Positions 1 through 14,982 of a DNA stretch of 64,000 nt are shown here, piece after piece. The translations under genes were made by a program, and so were the position numbers. Each line of letters begins with the position of its first letter. Position 1 is the first letter of the stretch. The notes beneath the pieces were generated by a model. The model ran no database searches. It was not told the DNA's origin and worked only from the letters and a program-made list of their open reading frames with translations. This DNA is from Parietaria judaica (lineage: Eukaryota; Streptophyta; Magnoliopsida; Rosales; Urticaceae), in contig OX940860.1 of assembly GCA_954871525.1 (NCBI GenBank), forward strand, positions 52,750,724 through 52,814,723, read 5' to 3'.

Positions 1-3000
1 ATTAAAATAAGTAAATGTGATACAGTTACACATTATTAAGCATTTTAAAGTTCATTTTTTGCTTTAAATATCGTTTAATTAGGGTTCTTTCGCGTCAACT
101 AAGAAAAAGACTCAGTTTTTTTTTTCGGAGCACGCACTAATTGTTGAAAAAAGGGTTTAAAGAGAGCTCCAACAACATTTAATGCCAAAACTAACCCACT
201 TTATAATAATACCACCCTTATGAAGGTCTAGCAACTCAAATTTAATCAAGAACGCATCGTATTTGCTCTCGTAAGAAAACCAATTTTAACACTTTTCGGT
301 AATGATTTTAACCCGTTAACAGCTTGGTAGAGAAACTACGACATAGTGCTTTGCTATTTAGGGATTAAAATAAGTAAATGTGATACAGTTACACATTATT
401 AAGCATTTTAAAGTTCATTTTTTGCTTTAAATATCGTTTAATTAGGGTTCTTTCGCGTCAAATGGGAAAAAACTCAGTTTTTTTTTCGGAGCACGCACTA
501 ATTGTTGAAAAGTGGGTTTTAAGAGAGTTCCAACAACTTTTAATGCCGAAACTAACCCAATTTATAATAATACCACCCTAATGAAGGTCTAGCAACTCAA
601 ATTTCATCAAGAACGCATCGTATTTGCTCTCGTAAGAAAAACAATTTTACCACTTTTCGGTAATGATTTTAACCCGTTAACAGCTTGGTAGAGAAACTAC
701 GACATAGTGCTTCGCTATTTAGGGATTAAAATAAGTAAATGTGATACAGTTACACATTATTAAGCATTTTAAAGTTCATTTTTTGCTTTAAATATCGTTT
801 AATTAGGGTTCTTTCGCGTCAACTGGGAAAAAGACTCAGTTTTTTTTTTCGGAGCACGCACTAATTGTTGAAAAAAGGGTTTAAAGAGAGCTCCAACAAC
901 ATTTAATGCCAAAACTAACCCACTTTATAATAATACCACCCTTATGAAGGTCTAGCAACTCAAATTTAATCAAGAACGCATCGTATTTGCTCTCGTAAGA
1001 AAACCAATTTTAACACTTTTCGGTAATGATTTTAACCTGTTAACAGCTTGGTAGAGAAACTACGACATAGTGCTTCGCTATTTAGGGATTAAAATAAGTA
1101 AATGTGATACAGTTACACATTATTAAGCATTTTAAAGTTCATTTTTTGCTTTAAATATCGTTTAATTAGGTTTCTTTCGCGTCAAATGGGAAAAAGACTC
1201 AGTTTTTTTTTTTTTTTTTTTTTTTCGGAGCACGCACTAATTGTGGAAAAGTGTGTTTTAAGAGAGCTCCAACAACTTTTAATGCCGAAACTAACCCAAT
1301 TTATAATAATACCTCCCTAATGAAGGTCTAGCAACTCAAATTTCATCAAGAACGCATCGTATTTGCTCTCGTAAGAAAACCAATTTTAACACTTTTCGGT
1401 AATGATTTTAACCTGTTAACCGCTTGGTAGAGAAACTACGACATAGTGCTTCGCTATTTAGGGATTAAAATAAGTAAATGTGATACAGTTACACATTATT
1501 AAGCATTTTAAAGTTAATTTTTTGCTTTAAATATCGTTTAATTAGGGTTCATTCGCGTCAACTGGGAAAAAGACTCAGTTTTTTTTCTTCAGAAAACGCA
1601 CTAATTGTTGAAAAAAGGGTTTAAAGAGAGCTCCAACAACATTTAATGCCAAAACTAACCCACTTTATAATAATACCACCCTTATGAAGGTCTAGCAACT
1701 CAAATTTAATCAAGAACGCATCGTATTTGCTCTCGTAAGAAAACCAATTTTAACACTTTTCGGTAATGATTTTAACCCGTTAACAGCTTGGTAGAGAAAC
1801 TACGACATAGTGCTTTGCTATTTAGGGATTAAAATAAGTAAATGTGATACAGTTACACATTATTAAGCATTTAAAAGTTCATTTTTTGCTTTAAATATCG
1901 TTTAATTAGGGTTCTTTCGCGTCAAATGGGAAAAAACTCAGTTTTTTTTCGGAGCACGCACTAATTGTTGAAAAGTGGGTTTTAAGAGAGTTCCAACAAC
2001 TTTTAATGCCGAAACTAACCCAATTTATAATAATACCACCCTAATGAAGGTCTAGCAACTCAAATTTCATCAAGAACGCATCGTATTTGCTCTCGTAAGA
2101 AAACCAATTTTAACACTTTTCGGTAATGATTTTAACCCGTTAACAGCTTGGTAGAGAAACTACGACATAGTGCTTCGCTATTTAGGGATTAAAATAAGTA
2201 AATGTGATACAGTTACACATTATTAAGCATTTTAAAGTTCATTTTTTGCTTTAAATATCGTTTAATTAGGGTTCTTTCGCGTCAACTGGGAAAAAGACTC
2301 AGTTTTTTTTTTTTCGGAGCACGCACTAATTGTTGAAAAAAGGGTTTAAAGAGAGCTCCAACAACATTTAATGCCAAAACTAACCCACTTTATAATAATA
2401 CCACCCTTATGAAGGTCTAGCAACTCAAATTTAATCAAGAACGCATCGTATTTGCTCTCGTAAGAAAACCAATTTTAACACTTTTCGGTAATGATTTTAA
2501 CCCGTTAACAGCTTGGTAGAGAAACTACGACATAGTGCTTCGCTATTTAGGGATTAAAATAAGTAAATGTGATACAGTTACACATTATTAAGCATTTTAA
2601 AGTTCATTTTTTGCTTTAAATATCGTTTAATTAGGTTTCTTTCGCGTCAAATGGGAAAAAGACTCAGTTTTTTTTTTTTTTTTTTTTTTCGGAGCACGCA
2701 CTAATTGTGGAAAAGTGTGTTTTAAGAGAGCTCCAACAACTTTTAATGCCGAAACTAACCCAATTTATAATAATACCTCCCTAATGAAGGTCTAGCAACT
2801 CAAATTTCATCAAGAACGCATCGTATTTGCTCTCGTAAGAAAACCAATTTTAACACTTTTCGGTAATGATTTTAACCTGTTAACCGCTTGGTAGAGAAAC
2901 TACGACATAGTGCTTCGCTATTTAGGGATTAAAATAAGTAAATGTGATACAGTTACACATTATTAAGCATTTTAAAGTTCATTTTTTGCTTTAAATATCG

Positions 3001-6000
3001 TTTAATTAGGGTTCTTTCGCGTCAACTGGGAAAAAGACTCAGTTTTTTTTTTTCCGAAAACGCACTAATTGTTGAAAAAAGGGTTTAAAGAGAGCTCCAA
3101 CAACATTTAATGCCAAAACTAACCCACTTTATAATAATACCACCCTTATGAAGGTCTAGCAACTCAAATTTAATCAAGAACGCATCGTATTTGCTCTCGT
3201 AAGAAAACCAATTTTAACACTTTTCGGTAATGATTTTAACCCGTTAACAGCTTGGTAGAGAAACTACGACATAGTGCTTCGCTATTTAGGGATTAAAATA
3301 AGTAAATGTGATACAGTTACACATTATTAAGAATTTTAAAGTTCATTTTTTGCTTTAAATATCGTTTAATTAGGGTTCTTTCGCGTCAACTGGGAAAAAG
3401 ACTCAGTTTTTTTTTTTCGGAGCACGCACTAATTGTTGAAAAAAGGGTTTAAAGAGAGCTCCAACAACATTTAATGCCAAAACTAACCCACTTTATAATA
3501 ATACCACCCTTATGAAGGTCTAGCAACTCAAATTTAATCAAGAACGCATCGTATTTGCTCTCGTAAGAAAACCAATTTTAACACTTTTCGGTAATGATTT
3601 TAACCCGTTAACAGCTTGGTAGAGAAACTACGACATAGTGCTTCGCTATTTAGGGATTAAAATAAGTAAATGTGATACAGTTACACATTATTAAGCATTT
3701 TAAAGTTCATTTTTTGCTTTAAATATCGTTTAATTAGGTTTCTTTCGCGTCAAATGGGAAAAAGACTCAGTTTTTTTTTTTTTTTTTTTTTTTTCGGAGC
3801 ACGCACTAATTGTGGAAAAGTGTGTTTTAAGAGAGCTCCAACAACTTTTAATGCCGAAACTAACCCAATTTATAATAATACCTCCCTAATGAAGGTCTAG
3901 CAACTCAAATTTCATCAAGAACGCATCGTATTTGCTCTCGTAAGAAAACCAATTTTAACACTTTTCGGTAATGATTTTAACCTGTTAACCGCTTGGTAGA
4001 GAAACTACGACATAGTGCTTCGCTATTTAGGGATTAAAATAAGTAAATGTGATACAGTTACACATTATTAAGCATTTTAAAGTTCATTTTTTGCTTTAAA
4101 TATCGTTTAATTAGGGTTCTTTCGCGTCAACTGGGAAAAAGACTCAGTTTTTTTTTCTTTCCGAAAACGCACTAATTGTTGAAAAAAGGGTTTAAAGAGA
4201 GCTCCAACAACATTTAATGCCAAAACTAACCCACTTTATAATAATACCACCCTTATGAAGGTCTAGCAACTCAAATTTAATCAAGAACGCATCGTATTTG
4301 CTCTCGTAAGAAAACCAATTTTAACACTTTTCGGTAATGATTTTAACCCGTTAACAGCTTGGTAGAGAAACTACGACATAGTGCTTCGCTATTTAGGGAT
4401 TAAAATAAGTAAATGTGATACAGTTACACATTATTAAGCATTTTAAAGTTCATTTTTTGCTTTAAATATCGTTTAATTAGGGTTCTTTCGCGTCAACTGG
4501 GAAAAAGACTCAGTTTTTTTTTTTCGGAGCACGCACTAATTGTTGAAAAAAGGGTTTAAAGAGAGCTCCAACAACATTTAATGCCAAAACTAACCCACTT
4601 TATAATAATACCACCCTTATGAAGGTCTAGCAACTCAAATTTAATCAAGAACGCATCGTATTTGCTCTCGTAAGAAAACCAATTTTAACACTTTTCGGTA
4701 ATGATTTTAACCCGTTAACAGCTTGGTAGAGAAACTACGACATAGTGCTTCGCTATTTAGGGATTAAAATAAGTAAATGTGATACAGTTACACATTATTA
4801 AGCATTTTAAAGTTCATTTTTTGCTTTAAATAACGTTTAATTAGGGTTCTTTCGCGTCAACTGGGAAAAAGACTCAGTTTTTTTTTTTCGGAGCACGCAC
4901 TAATTGTTGAAAAAAGGGTTTAAAGAGAGCTCCAACAACATTTAATGCACAAACTAACCCACTTTATAATAATACCACCCTTATGAAGGTCTAGCAACTC
5001 AAATTTAATCAAGAACGCATCGTATTTGCTCTCGTAAGAAAACCAATTTTAACACTTTTCGGTAATGATTTTAACCCGTTAACAGCTTGGTAGAGAAACT
5101 ACGACATAGTGCTTCGCTATTTAGGGATTAAAATAAGTAAATGTGATACAGTTACACATTATTAAGCATTTTAAAGTTCATTTTTTGCTTTAAATATCGT
5201 TTAATTAGGTTTCTTTCGCGTCAAATGGGAAAAAGACTCAGTTTTTTTTTTTTTTTTTTTTTTTTCGGAGCACGCACTAATTGTGGAAAAGTGTGTTTTA
5301 AGAGAGCTCCAACAACTTTTAATGCCGAAACTAACCCAATTTATAATAATACCTCCCTAATGAAGGTCTAGCAACTCAAATTTCATCAAGAACGCATCGT
5401 ATTTGCTCTCGTAAGAAAACCAATTTTAACACTTTTCGGTAATGATTTTAACCTGTTAACCGCTTGGTAGAGAAACTACGACATAGTGCTTCGCTATTTA
5501 GGGATTAAAATAAGTAAATGTGATACAGTTACACATTATTAAGCATTTTAAAGTTAATTTTTTGCTTTAAATATCGTTTAATTAGGGTTCTTTCGCGTCA
5601 ACTGGGAAAAAGACTCAGTTTTTTTTTTTTCCGAAAACGCACTAATTGTTGAAAAAAGGGTTTAAAGAGAGCTCCAACAACATTTAATGCCAAAACTAAC
5701 CCACTTTATAATAATACCACCCTTATGAAGGTCTAGCAACTCAAATTTAATCAAGAACGCATCGTATTTGCTCTCGTAAGAAAACCAATTTTAACACTTT
5801 ACGGTAATGATTTTAACCCGTTAACAGCTTGGTAGAGAAACTACGACATAGTGCTTTGCTATTTAGGGATTAAAATAAGTAAATGTGATACAGTTACACA
5901 TTATTAAGCATTTAAAAGTTCATTTTTTGCTTTAAATATCGTTTAATTAGGGTTCTTTCGCGTCAAATGGGAAAAAACTCAGTTTTTTTTTCGGAGCACG

Positions 6001-6706
6001 CACTAATTGTTGAAAAGTGGGTTTTAAGAGAGTTCCAACAACTTTTAATGCCGAAACTAACCCAATTTATAATAATACCACCCTAATGAAGGTCTAGCAA
6101 CTCAAATTTCATCAAGAACGCATCGTATTTGCTCTCGTAAGAAAACCAATTTTAACACTTTTCGGTAATGATTTTAACCCGTTAACAGCTTGGTAGAGAA
6201 ACTACGACATAGTGCTTCGCTATTTAGGGATTAAAATAAGTAAATGTGATACAGTTACACATTATTAAGCATTTTAAAGTTCATTTTTTGCTTTAAATAT
6301 CGTTTAATTAGGGTTCTTTCGCGTCAACTGGGAAAAAGACTCAGTTTTTTTTTTTCGGAGCACGCACTAATTGTTGAAAAAAGGGTTTAAAGAGAGCTCC
6401 AACAACATTTAATGCCAAAACTAACCCACTTTATAATAATACCACCCTTATGAAGGTCTAGCAACTCAAATTTAATCAAGAACGCATCGTATTTGCTCTC
6501 GTAAGAAAACCAATTTTAACACTTTTCGGTAATGATTTTAACCCGTTAACAGCTTGGTAGAGAAACTACGACATAGTGCTTCGCTATTTAGGGATTAAAA
6601 TAAGTAAATGTGATACAGTTACACATTATTAAGCATTTTAAAGTTCATTTTTTGCTTTAAATATCGTTTAATTAGGTTTCTTTCGCGTCAAATGGGAAAA
6701 AGACTC

Positions 6707-6737
<31 letters not shown>

Positions 6738-9700
6738 CGGAGCACGCACTAATTGTGGAAAAGTGTGTTTTAAGAGAGCTCCAACAACTTTTAATGCCGA
6801 AACTAACCCAATTTATAATAATACCTCCCTAATGAAGGTCTAGCAACTCAAATTTCATCAAGAACGCATCGTATTTGCTCTCGTAAGAAAACCAATTTTA
6901 ACACTTTTCGGTAATGATTTTAACCCGTTAACAGCTTGGTAGAGAAACTACGACATAGTGCTTCGCTATTTAGGGATTAAAATAAGTAAATGTGATACAG
7001 TTATACATTATTAAGCATTTTAAAGTTCATTTTTTGCTTTAAATATCGTTTAATTAGGGTTCTTTCGCCTCAACTGGGAAAAAGACTCAGTTTTTTTTTT
7101 TTCCGGAAAACGCACTAATTGTTGAAAAAAGGGTTTAAAGAGAGCTCGAACAACATTTAATGCCAAAACTAACCCACTTTATAATAATACCACCCTTATT
7201 AAGGTCTAGCAACTCAAATTTAATCAAGAACGCATCGTATTTGCTCTCGTAAGAAAACCAATTTTAACACTTTTCGGTAATGATTTTAACCCGTTAACAG
7301 CTTGGTAGAGAAACTACGACATAGTGCTTTGCTATTTAGGGATTAAAATAAGTAAATGTGATACAGTTACACATTATTAAGCATTTTAAAGTTCATTTTT
7401 TGCTTTAAATATCGTTTAATTAGGGTTCTTTCGCGTCAAATGGGAAAAAACTCAGTTTTTTTTTCGGAGCACGCACTAATTGTTGAAAAGTGGGTTTTAA
7501 GAGAGTTCCAACAACTTTTAATGCCGAAACTAACCCAATTTATAATAATACCACCCTAATGAAGGTCTAGCAACTCAAATTTCATAAAGAACGCATCGTA
7601 TTTGCTCTCGTAAGAAAACCAATTTTAACACTTTTCGGTAATGATTTTAACCCGTTAACAGCTTGGTAGAGAAACTACGACATAGTGCTTCGCTATTTAG
7701 GGATTAAAATAAGTAAATGTGATACAGTTACACATTATTAAGCATTTTAAAGTTCATTTTTTGCTTTAAATATCGTTTAATTAGGGTTCTTTCGCGTCAA
7801 CTGGGAAAAAGACTCAGTTTTTTTTTTCGGAGCACGCACTAATTGTTGAAAAAAGGGTTTAAAGAGAGCTCCAACAACATTTAATGCCAAAACTAACCCA
7901 CTTTATAATAATACCACCCTTATGAAGGTCTAGCAACTCAAATTTAATCAAGAACGCATCGTATTTGCTCTCGTAAGAAAACCAATTTTAACACTTTTCG
8001 GTAATGATTTTAACCCTTTAACAGCTTGGTAGAGAAACTACGACATAGTGCTTCGCTATTTAGGGATTAAAATAAGTAAATGTGATACAGTTACACATTA
8101 TTATGCATTTTAAAGTTCATTTTTTGCTTTAAATATCGTTTAATTAGGGTTCTTTCGCGTCAAATGGGAAAAAGACTCAGTTTTTTTTTTTTTTTTCGGA
8201 GCACGCACTAATTGTGGAAAGTGTGTTTTAAGAGAGCTCCAACAACTTTTAATGCCGAAACTAACCCAATTTATAATAATACCTCCCTAATGAAGGTCTA
8301 GCAACTCAAATTTCATCAAGAACGCATCGTATTTGCTCTCGTAAAAAAACCAATTTTAACACTTTTCGGTAATGATTTTAACCCGTTAACAGCTTGGTAG
8401 AGAAACTACGACATAGTGCTTCGCTATTTAGGGAGTAAAATAAGTAAATGTGATACAGTTACACATTATTAAGCATTTTAAAGTTCATTTTTTGCTTTAA
8501 ATATCGTTTAATTAGGGTTCTTTCGTGTCAACTGGGAAAAAGACTCAGTTTTTTTTTTCGGAAAACGCACTAATTGTTGAAAAAAGGGTTTAAAGAGAGC
8601 TCCAACAACATTTAATGCCAAAACTAACCCACTTTATAATAATACCACCCTTATGAAGGTCTAGCAACTCAAATTTAATCAAGAACGCATCGTATTTGCT
8701 CCCGTAAGAAAACCAATTTTAACACTTTTCGGTAATGATTTTAACCCGTTAACAGCTTGGTAGAGAAACTACGACATAGTGCTTTGCTATTTAGGGATTA
8801 AAATAAGTAAATGTGATACAGTTACACATTATTAAGCATTTTAAAGTTCATTTTTTGCTTTAAATATCGTTTAATTAGGGTTCTTTCGCGTCAAATGGGA
8901 AAAAACTCAGTTTTTTTTTTCGGAGCACGCACTAATTGTTGAAAAGTGGGTTTTAAGAGAGTTCCAACAACTTTTAATGCCGAAACTAACCCAATTTATA
9001 ATAATACCACCCTAATGAAGGTCTAGCAACTCAAATTTCATCAAGAACGCATCGTATTTGCTCTCGTAAGAAAACCAATTTTAACACTTTTCGGTAATGA
9101 TTTTAACCCGTTAACAGCTTGGTAGAGAAACTACGACATAGTGCTTCGCTATTTAGGGATTAAAATAAGTAAATGTGATACAGTTACACATTATTAAGCA
9201 TTTTAAAGTTCATTTTTTGCTTTAAATATCGTTTAATTAGGGTTCTTTCGCGTCAACTGGGAGAAAGACTCAGTTTTTTTTTTTCGGAAAACGCACTAAT
9301 TGTTGAAAAAAGGGTTTAAAGAGAGCTCCAACAACATTTAATGCCAAAACTAACCCACTTTATAATAATACCACCCTTATGAAGGTCTAGCAACTCAAAT
9401 TTAATCAAGAACGCATCGTATTTGCTCTCGTAAGAAAACCAATTTTAACACTTTTCGGTAATGATTTTAACCCGTTAACAGCTTGGTAGAGAAACTACGA
9501 CATAGTGCTTCGCTATTTAGGGATTAAAATAAGTAAATGTGATACAGTTACACATTATTAAGCATTTTAAAGTTCATTTTTTGCTTTAAATATCGTTTAA
9601 TTAGGGTTCTTTCGCGTCAACTGGGAAAAAGACTCAGTTTTTTTTTTCGGAGCACGCACTAATTGTTGAAAAAAGGGTTTAAAGAGAGCTCCAACAACAT

Positions 9701-12700
9701 TTAATGCCAAAACTAACCCACTTTATAATAATACCACCCTTATGAAGGTCTAGCAACTCAAATTTAATCAAGAACGCATCGTATTTGCTCTCGTAAGAAA
9801 ACCAATTTTAACACTTTTCGGTAATGATTTTAACCCGTTAACAGCTTGGTAGAGAAACTACGACATAGTGCTTCGCTATTTAGGGATTAAAATAAGTAAA
9901 TGTGATACAGTTACACATTATTAAGCATTTTAAAGTTCATTTTTTGCTTTAAATATCGTTTAATTAGGGTTCTTTCGCGTCAAATGGGAAAAAGACTCAG
10001 TTTTTTTTTTTTTTTTCGGAGCACGCACTAATTGTGGAAAGTGTGTTTTAAGAGAGCTCCAACAACTTTTAATGCCGAAACTAACCCAATTTATAATAAT
10101 ACCTCCCTAATGAAGGTCTAGCAACTCAAATTTCATCAAGAACGCATCGTATTTGCTCTCGTAAGAAAACCAATTTTAACACTTTTCGGTAATGATTTTA
10201 ACCCGTTAACAGCTTGGTAGAGAAACTACGACATAGTGCTTCGCTATTTAGGGAGTAAAATAAGTAAATGTGATACAGTTACACATTATTAAGCATTTTA
10301 AAGTTCATTTTTTGCTTTAAATATCGTTTAATTAGGGTTCTTTCGCGTCAACTGGGAAAAAGACTCAGTTTTTTTTTCGGAAAACGCACTAATTGTTGAA
10401 AAAAGGGTTTAAAGAGAGCTCCAACAACATTTAATGCCAAAACTAACCCACTTTATAATAATACCACCCTTATGAAGGTCTAGCAACTCAAATTTAATCA
10501 AGAACGCATCGTATTTGCTCCCGTAAGAAAACCAATTTTAACACTTTTCGGTAATGATTTTAACCCGTTAACAGCTTGGTAGAGAAACTACGACATAGTG
10601 CTTTGCTATTTAGGGATTAAAATAAGTAAATGTGATACAGTTACACATTATTAAGCATTTTAAAGTTCATTTTTTGCTTTAAATATCGTTTAATTAGGGT
10701 TCTTTCGCGTCAAATGGGAAAAAACTCAGTTTTTTTTTCCGGAGCACGCACTAATTGTTGAAAAGTGGGTTTTAAGAGAGTTCCAACAACTTTTAATGCC
10801 GAAACTAACCCAATTTATAATAATACCACCCTAATGAAGGTCTAGCAACTCAAATTTCATCAAGAACGCATCGTATTTGCTCTCGTAAGAAAACAAATTT
10901 TAACACTTTTCGGTAATGATTTTAACCCGTTAACAGCTTGGTAGAGAAACTACGACATAGTGCTTCGCTATTTAGGGATTAAAATAAGTAAATGTGATAC
11001 AGTTACACATTATTAAGCATTTTAAAGTTCATTTTTTGCTTTAAATATCGTTTAATTAGGGTTCTTTCGCGTCAACTGGGAAAAAGACTCAGTTTTTTTT
11101 TTCGGAGCACGCACTAATTGTTGAAAAAAGGGTTTAAAGAGAGCTCCAACAACATTTAATGCCAAAACTAACCCACTTTATAATAATACCACCCTTATGA
11201 AGGTCTAGCAACTCAAATTTAATCAAGAACGCATCGTATTTGCTCTCGTAAGAAAACCAATTTTAACACTTTTCGGTAATGATTTTAACCCGTTAACAGC
11301 TTGGTAGAGAAACTACGACATAGTGCTTCGCTATTTAGGGATTAAAATAAGTAAATGTGATACAGTTACACATTATTAAGCATTTTAAAGTTCATTTTTT
11401 GCTTCAAATATCGTTTAATTAGGGTTCTTTCGCGTCAAATGGGAAAAAGACTCAGTTTTTTTTTTTTTTTCGGAGCACGCACTAATTGTGGAAAGTGTGT
11501 TTTAAGAGAGCTCCAACAACTTTTAATGCCGAAACTAACCCAATTTATAATAATACCTCCCTAATGAAGGTCTAGCAACTCAAATTTCATCAAGAACGCA
11601 TCGTATTTGCTCTCGTAAGAAAACCAATTTTAACACTTTTCGGTAATGATTTTAACCCGTTAACAGCTTGGTAGAGAAACTACGACATAGTGCTTCGCTA
11701 TTTAGGGAGTAAAATAAGTAAATGTGATACAGTTACACATTATTAAGCATTTTAAAGTTCATTTTTTGCTTTAAATATCGTTTAATTAGGGTTCTTTCGC
11801 GTCAACTGGGAAAAAGACTCAGTTTTTTTTTTCGGAAAACGCACTAATTGTTGAAAAAAGGGTTTAAAGAGAGCTCCAACAACATTTAATGCCAAAACTA
11901 ACCCACTTTATAATAATACCACCCTTATGAAGGTCTAGCAACTCAAATTTAATCAAGAACGCATCGTATTTGCTCCCGTAAGAAAACCAATTTTAACACT
12001 TTTCGGTAATGATTTTAACCCGTTAACAGCTTGGTAGAGAAACTACGACATAGTGCTTTGCTATTTAGGGATTAAAATAAGTAAATGTGATACAGTTACA
12101 CATTATTAAGCATTTTAAAGTTCATTTTTTGCTTTAAATATCGTTTAATTAGGGTTCTTTCGCGTCAAATGGGAAAAAACTCGGTTTTTTTTTCCGGAGC
12201 ACGCACTAATTGTTGAAAAGTGGGTTTTAAGAGAGTTCCAACAACTTTTAATGCCGAAACTAACCCAATTTATAATAATACCACCCTAATGAAGGTCTAG
12301 CAACTCAAATTTCATCAAGAACGCATCGTATTTGCTCTCGTAAGAAAACCAATTTTAACACTTTTCGGTAATGATTTTAACCCGTTAACAGCTTGGTAGA
12401 GAAACTACGACATAGTGCTTCGCTATTTAGGGATTAAAATAAGTAAATGTGATACAGTTACACATTATTAAGCATTTTAAAGTTCATTTTTTGCTTTAAA
12501 TATCGTTTAATTAGGGTTCTTTCGCGTCAACTGGGAAAAAGACTCAGTTTTTTTTTTCGGAGCACGCACTAATTGTTGAAAAAAGGGTTTAAAGAGAGCT
12601 CCAACAACATTTAATGCCAAAACTAACCCACTTTATAATAATACCACCCTTATGAAGGTCTAGCAACTCAAATTTAATCAAGAACGCATCGTATTTGCTC

Positions 12701-14982
12701 TCGTAAGAAAACCAATTTTAACACTTTTCGGTAATGATTTTAACCCGTTAACAGCTTGGTAGAGAAACTACGACATAGTGCTTCGCTATTTAGGGATTAA
12801 AATAAGTAAATGTGATACAGTTACACATTATTAAGCATTTTAAAGTTCATTTTTTGCTTTAAATATCGTTTAATTAGGGTTCTTTCGCGTCAAATGGGAA
12901 AAAAGACTCAGTTTTTTTTTTTTTTTCGGAGCACGCACTAATTGTGGAAAGTGTGTTTTAAGAGAGCTCCAACAACTTTTAATGCCGAAACTAACCCAAT
13001 TTATAATAATACCTCCCTAATGAAGGTCTAGCAACTCAAATTTCATCAAGAACGCATCGTATTTGCTCTCGTAAGAAAACCAATTTTAACACTTTTCGGT
13101 AATGATTTTAACCCGTTAACAGCTTGGTAGAGAAACTACGACATAGTGCTTCGCTATTTAGGGAGTAAAATAAGTAAATGTGATACAGTTACACATTATT
13201 AAGCATTTTAAAGTTCATTTTTTGCTTTAAATATCGTTTAATTAGGGTTCTTTCGCGTCAACTGGGAAAAAGACTCAGTTTTTTTTTTCGGAAAACGCAC
13301 TAATTGTTGAAAAAAGGGTTTAAAGAGAGCTCCAACAACATTTAATGCCAAAACTAACCCACTTTATAATAATACCACCCTTATGAAGGTCTAGCAACTC
13401 AAATTTAATCAAGAACGCATCGTATTTGCTCCCGTAAGAAAACCAATTTTAACACTTTTCGGTAATGATTTTAACCCGTTAACAGCTTGGTAGAGAAACT
13501 ACGACATAGTGCTTTGCTATTTAGGGATTAAAATAAGTAAATGTGATACAGTTACACATTATTAAGCATTTTAAAGTTCATTTTTTGCTTTAAATATCGT
13601 TTAATTAGGGTTCTTTCGCGTCAAATGGGAAAAAACTCAGTTTTTTTTTTCGGAGCACGCACTAATTGTTGAAAAGTGGGTTTTAAGAGAGTTCCAACAA
13701 CTTTTAATGCCGAAACTAACCCAATTTATAATAATACCACCCTAATGAAGGTCTAGCAACTCAAATTTCATCAAGAACGCATCGTATTTGCTCTCGTAAG
13801 AAAACCAATTTTAACACTTTTCGGTAATGATTTTAACCCGTTAACAGCTTGGTAGAGAAACTACGACATAGTGCTTCGCTATTTAGGGATTAAAATAAGT
13901 AAATGTGATACAGTTACACATTATTAAGCATTTTAAAGTTCATTTTTTGCTTTAAATATCGTTTAATTAGGGTTCTTTCGCGTCAACTGGGAAAAAGACT
14001 CAGTTTTTTTTTTAGGAGCACGCACTAATTGTTGAAAAAAGGGTTTAAAGAGAGCTCCAACAACATTTAATGCCAAAACTAACCCACTTTATAATAATAC
14101 CACCCTTATGAAGGTCTAGCAACTCAAATTTAATCAAGAACGCATCGTATTTGCTCTCGTAAGAAAACCAATTTTAACACTTTTCGGTAATGATTTTAAC
14201 CCGTTAACAGCTTGGTAGAGAAACTACGACATAGTGCTTCGCTATTTAGGGATTAAAATAAGTAAATGTGATACAGTTACACATTATTAAGCATTTTAAA
14301 GTTCATTTTTTGCTTTAAATATCGTTTAATTAGGGTTCTTTCGCGTCAAATGGGAAAAAGACTCAGTTTTTTTTTTTTTTTTCGGAGCACGCACTAATTG
14401 TGGAAAGTGTGTTTTAAGAGAGCTCCAACAACTTTTAATGCCGAAACTAAGCCAATTTATAATAATACCTCCCTAATGAAGGTCTAGCAACTCAAATTTC
14501 ATCAAGAACGCATCGTATTTGCTCTCGTAAGAAAACCAATTTTAACACTTTTCGGTAATGATTTTAACCCGTTAACAGCTTGGTAGAGAAACTACGACAT
14601 AGTGCTTCGCTATTTAGGGAGTAAAATAAGTAAATGTGATACAGTTACACATTATTAAGCATTTTAAAGTTCATTTTTTGCTTTAAATATCGTTTAATTA
14701 GGGTTCTTTCGCGTCAACTGGGAAAAAGACTCAGTTTTTTTTTTCGGAAAACGCACTAATTGTTGAAAAAAGGGTTTAAAGAGAGCTCCAACAACATTTA
14801 ATGCCAAAACTAACCCACTTTATAATAATACCACCCTTATGAAGGTCTAGCAACTCAAATTTAATCAAGAACGCATCGTATTTGCTCCCGAAAGAAAACC
14901 AATTTTAACACTTTTCGGTAATGATTTTAACCCGTTAACAGCTTGGTAGAGAAACTACGACATAGTGCTTTGCTATTTAGGG
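1..14982. repeat. Sat1 section 1: four-monomer higher-order repeat (A'/A-B-A-C)
   Basis: Monomers follow the order A or A', B, A, C. HOR units start at 1, 1464, 2928, 4033, 5504, 6976, 8434, 10254, 11708, 13164 and 14630. Most are 1454-1472 bp, which is four monomers. Two depart from this: the unit at 2928 lacks the B monomer (1105 bp, three monomers), and the unit at 8434 has an extra A' (1820 bp, five monomers). In the unit at 4033 the B slot holds an A-type monomer. C monomers at 1088, 2553, 3656 and 5127 share CCTGTTAACCGC, whereas later C monomers have CCCGTTAACAGC. Units from 8434 onward open with GGAGTAAAA instead of GGATTAAAA. These linked variants show local homogenisation within the section. 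Confidence 0.9.
451..467 (+). other. CENP-B-box-like motif (example; recurs once per Sat1 monomer)
   Basis: The 17 bases read T-TTCG-CGTC-A-AA-TGGG-A. The CENP-B box core is nTTCGnnnnAnnCGGGn. Eight of nine defined positions match; the exception is T for C in CGGG, a change expected from deamination of a methylated CpG. The motif is present at the same place in nearly every monomer I checked: A monomers read ...AACTGGGA and B/C monomers ...AAATGGGA. The first monomer, with TAAG at 100-103, and the monomer at 28855, with TAGG, depart further. Binding by any CENP-B-like protein is not shown, and a match this good in a 365-bp unit has roughly a one-in-ten chance of arising at random by my own estimate. 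Confidence 0.3.
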
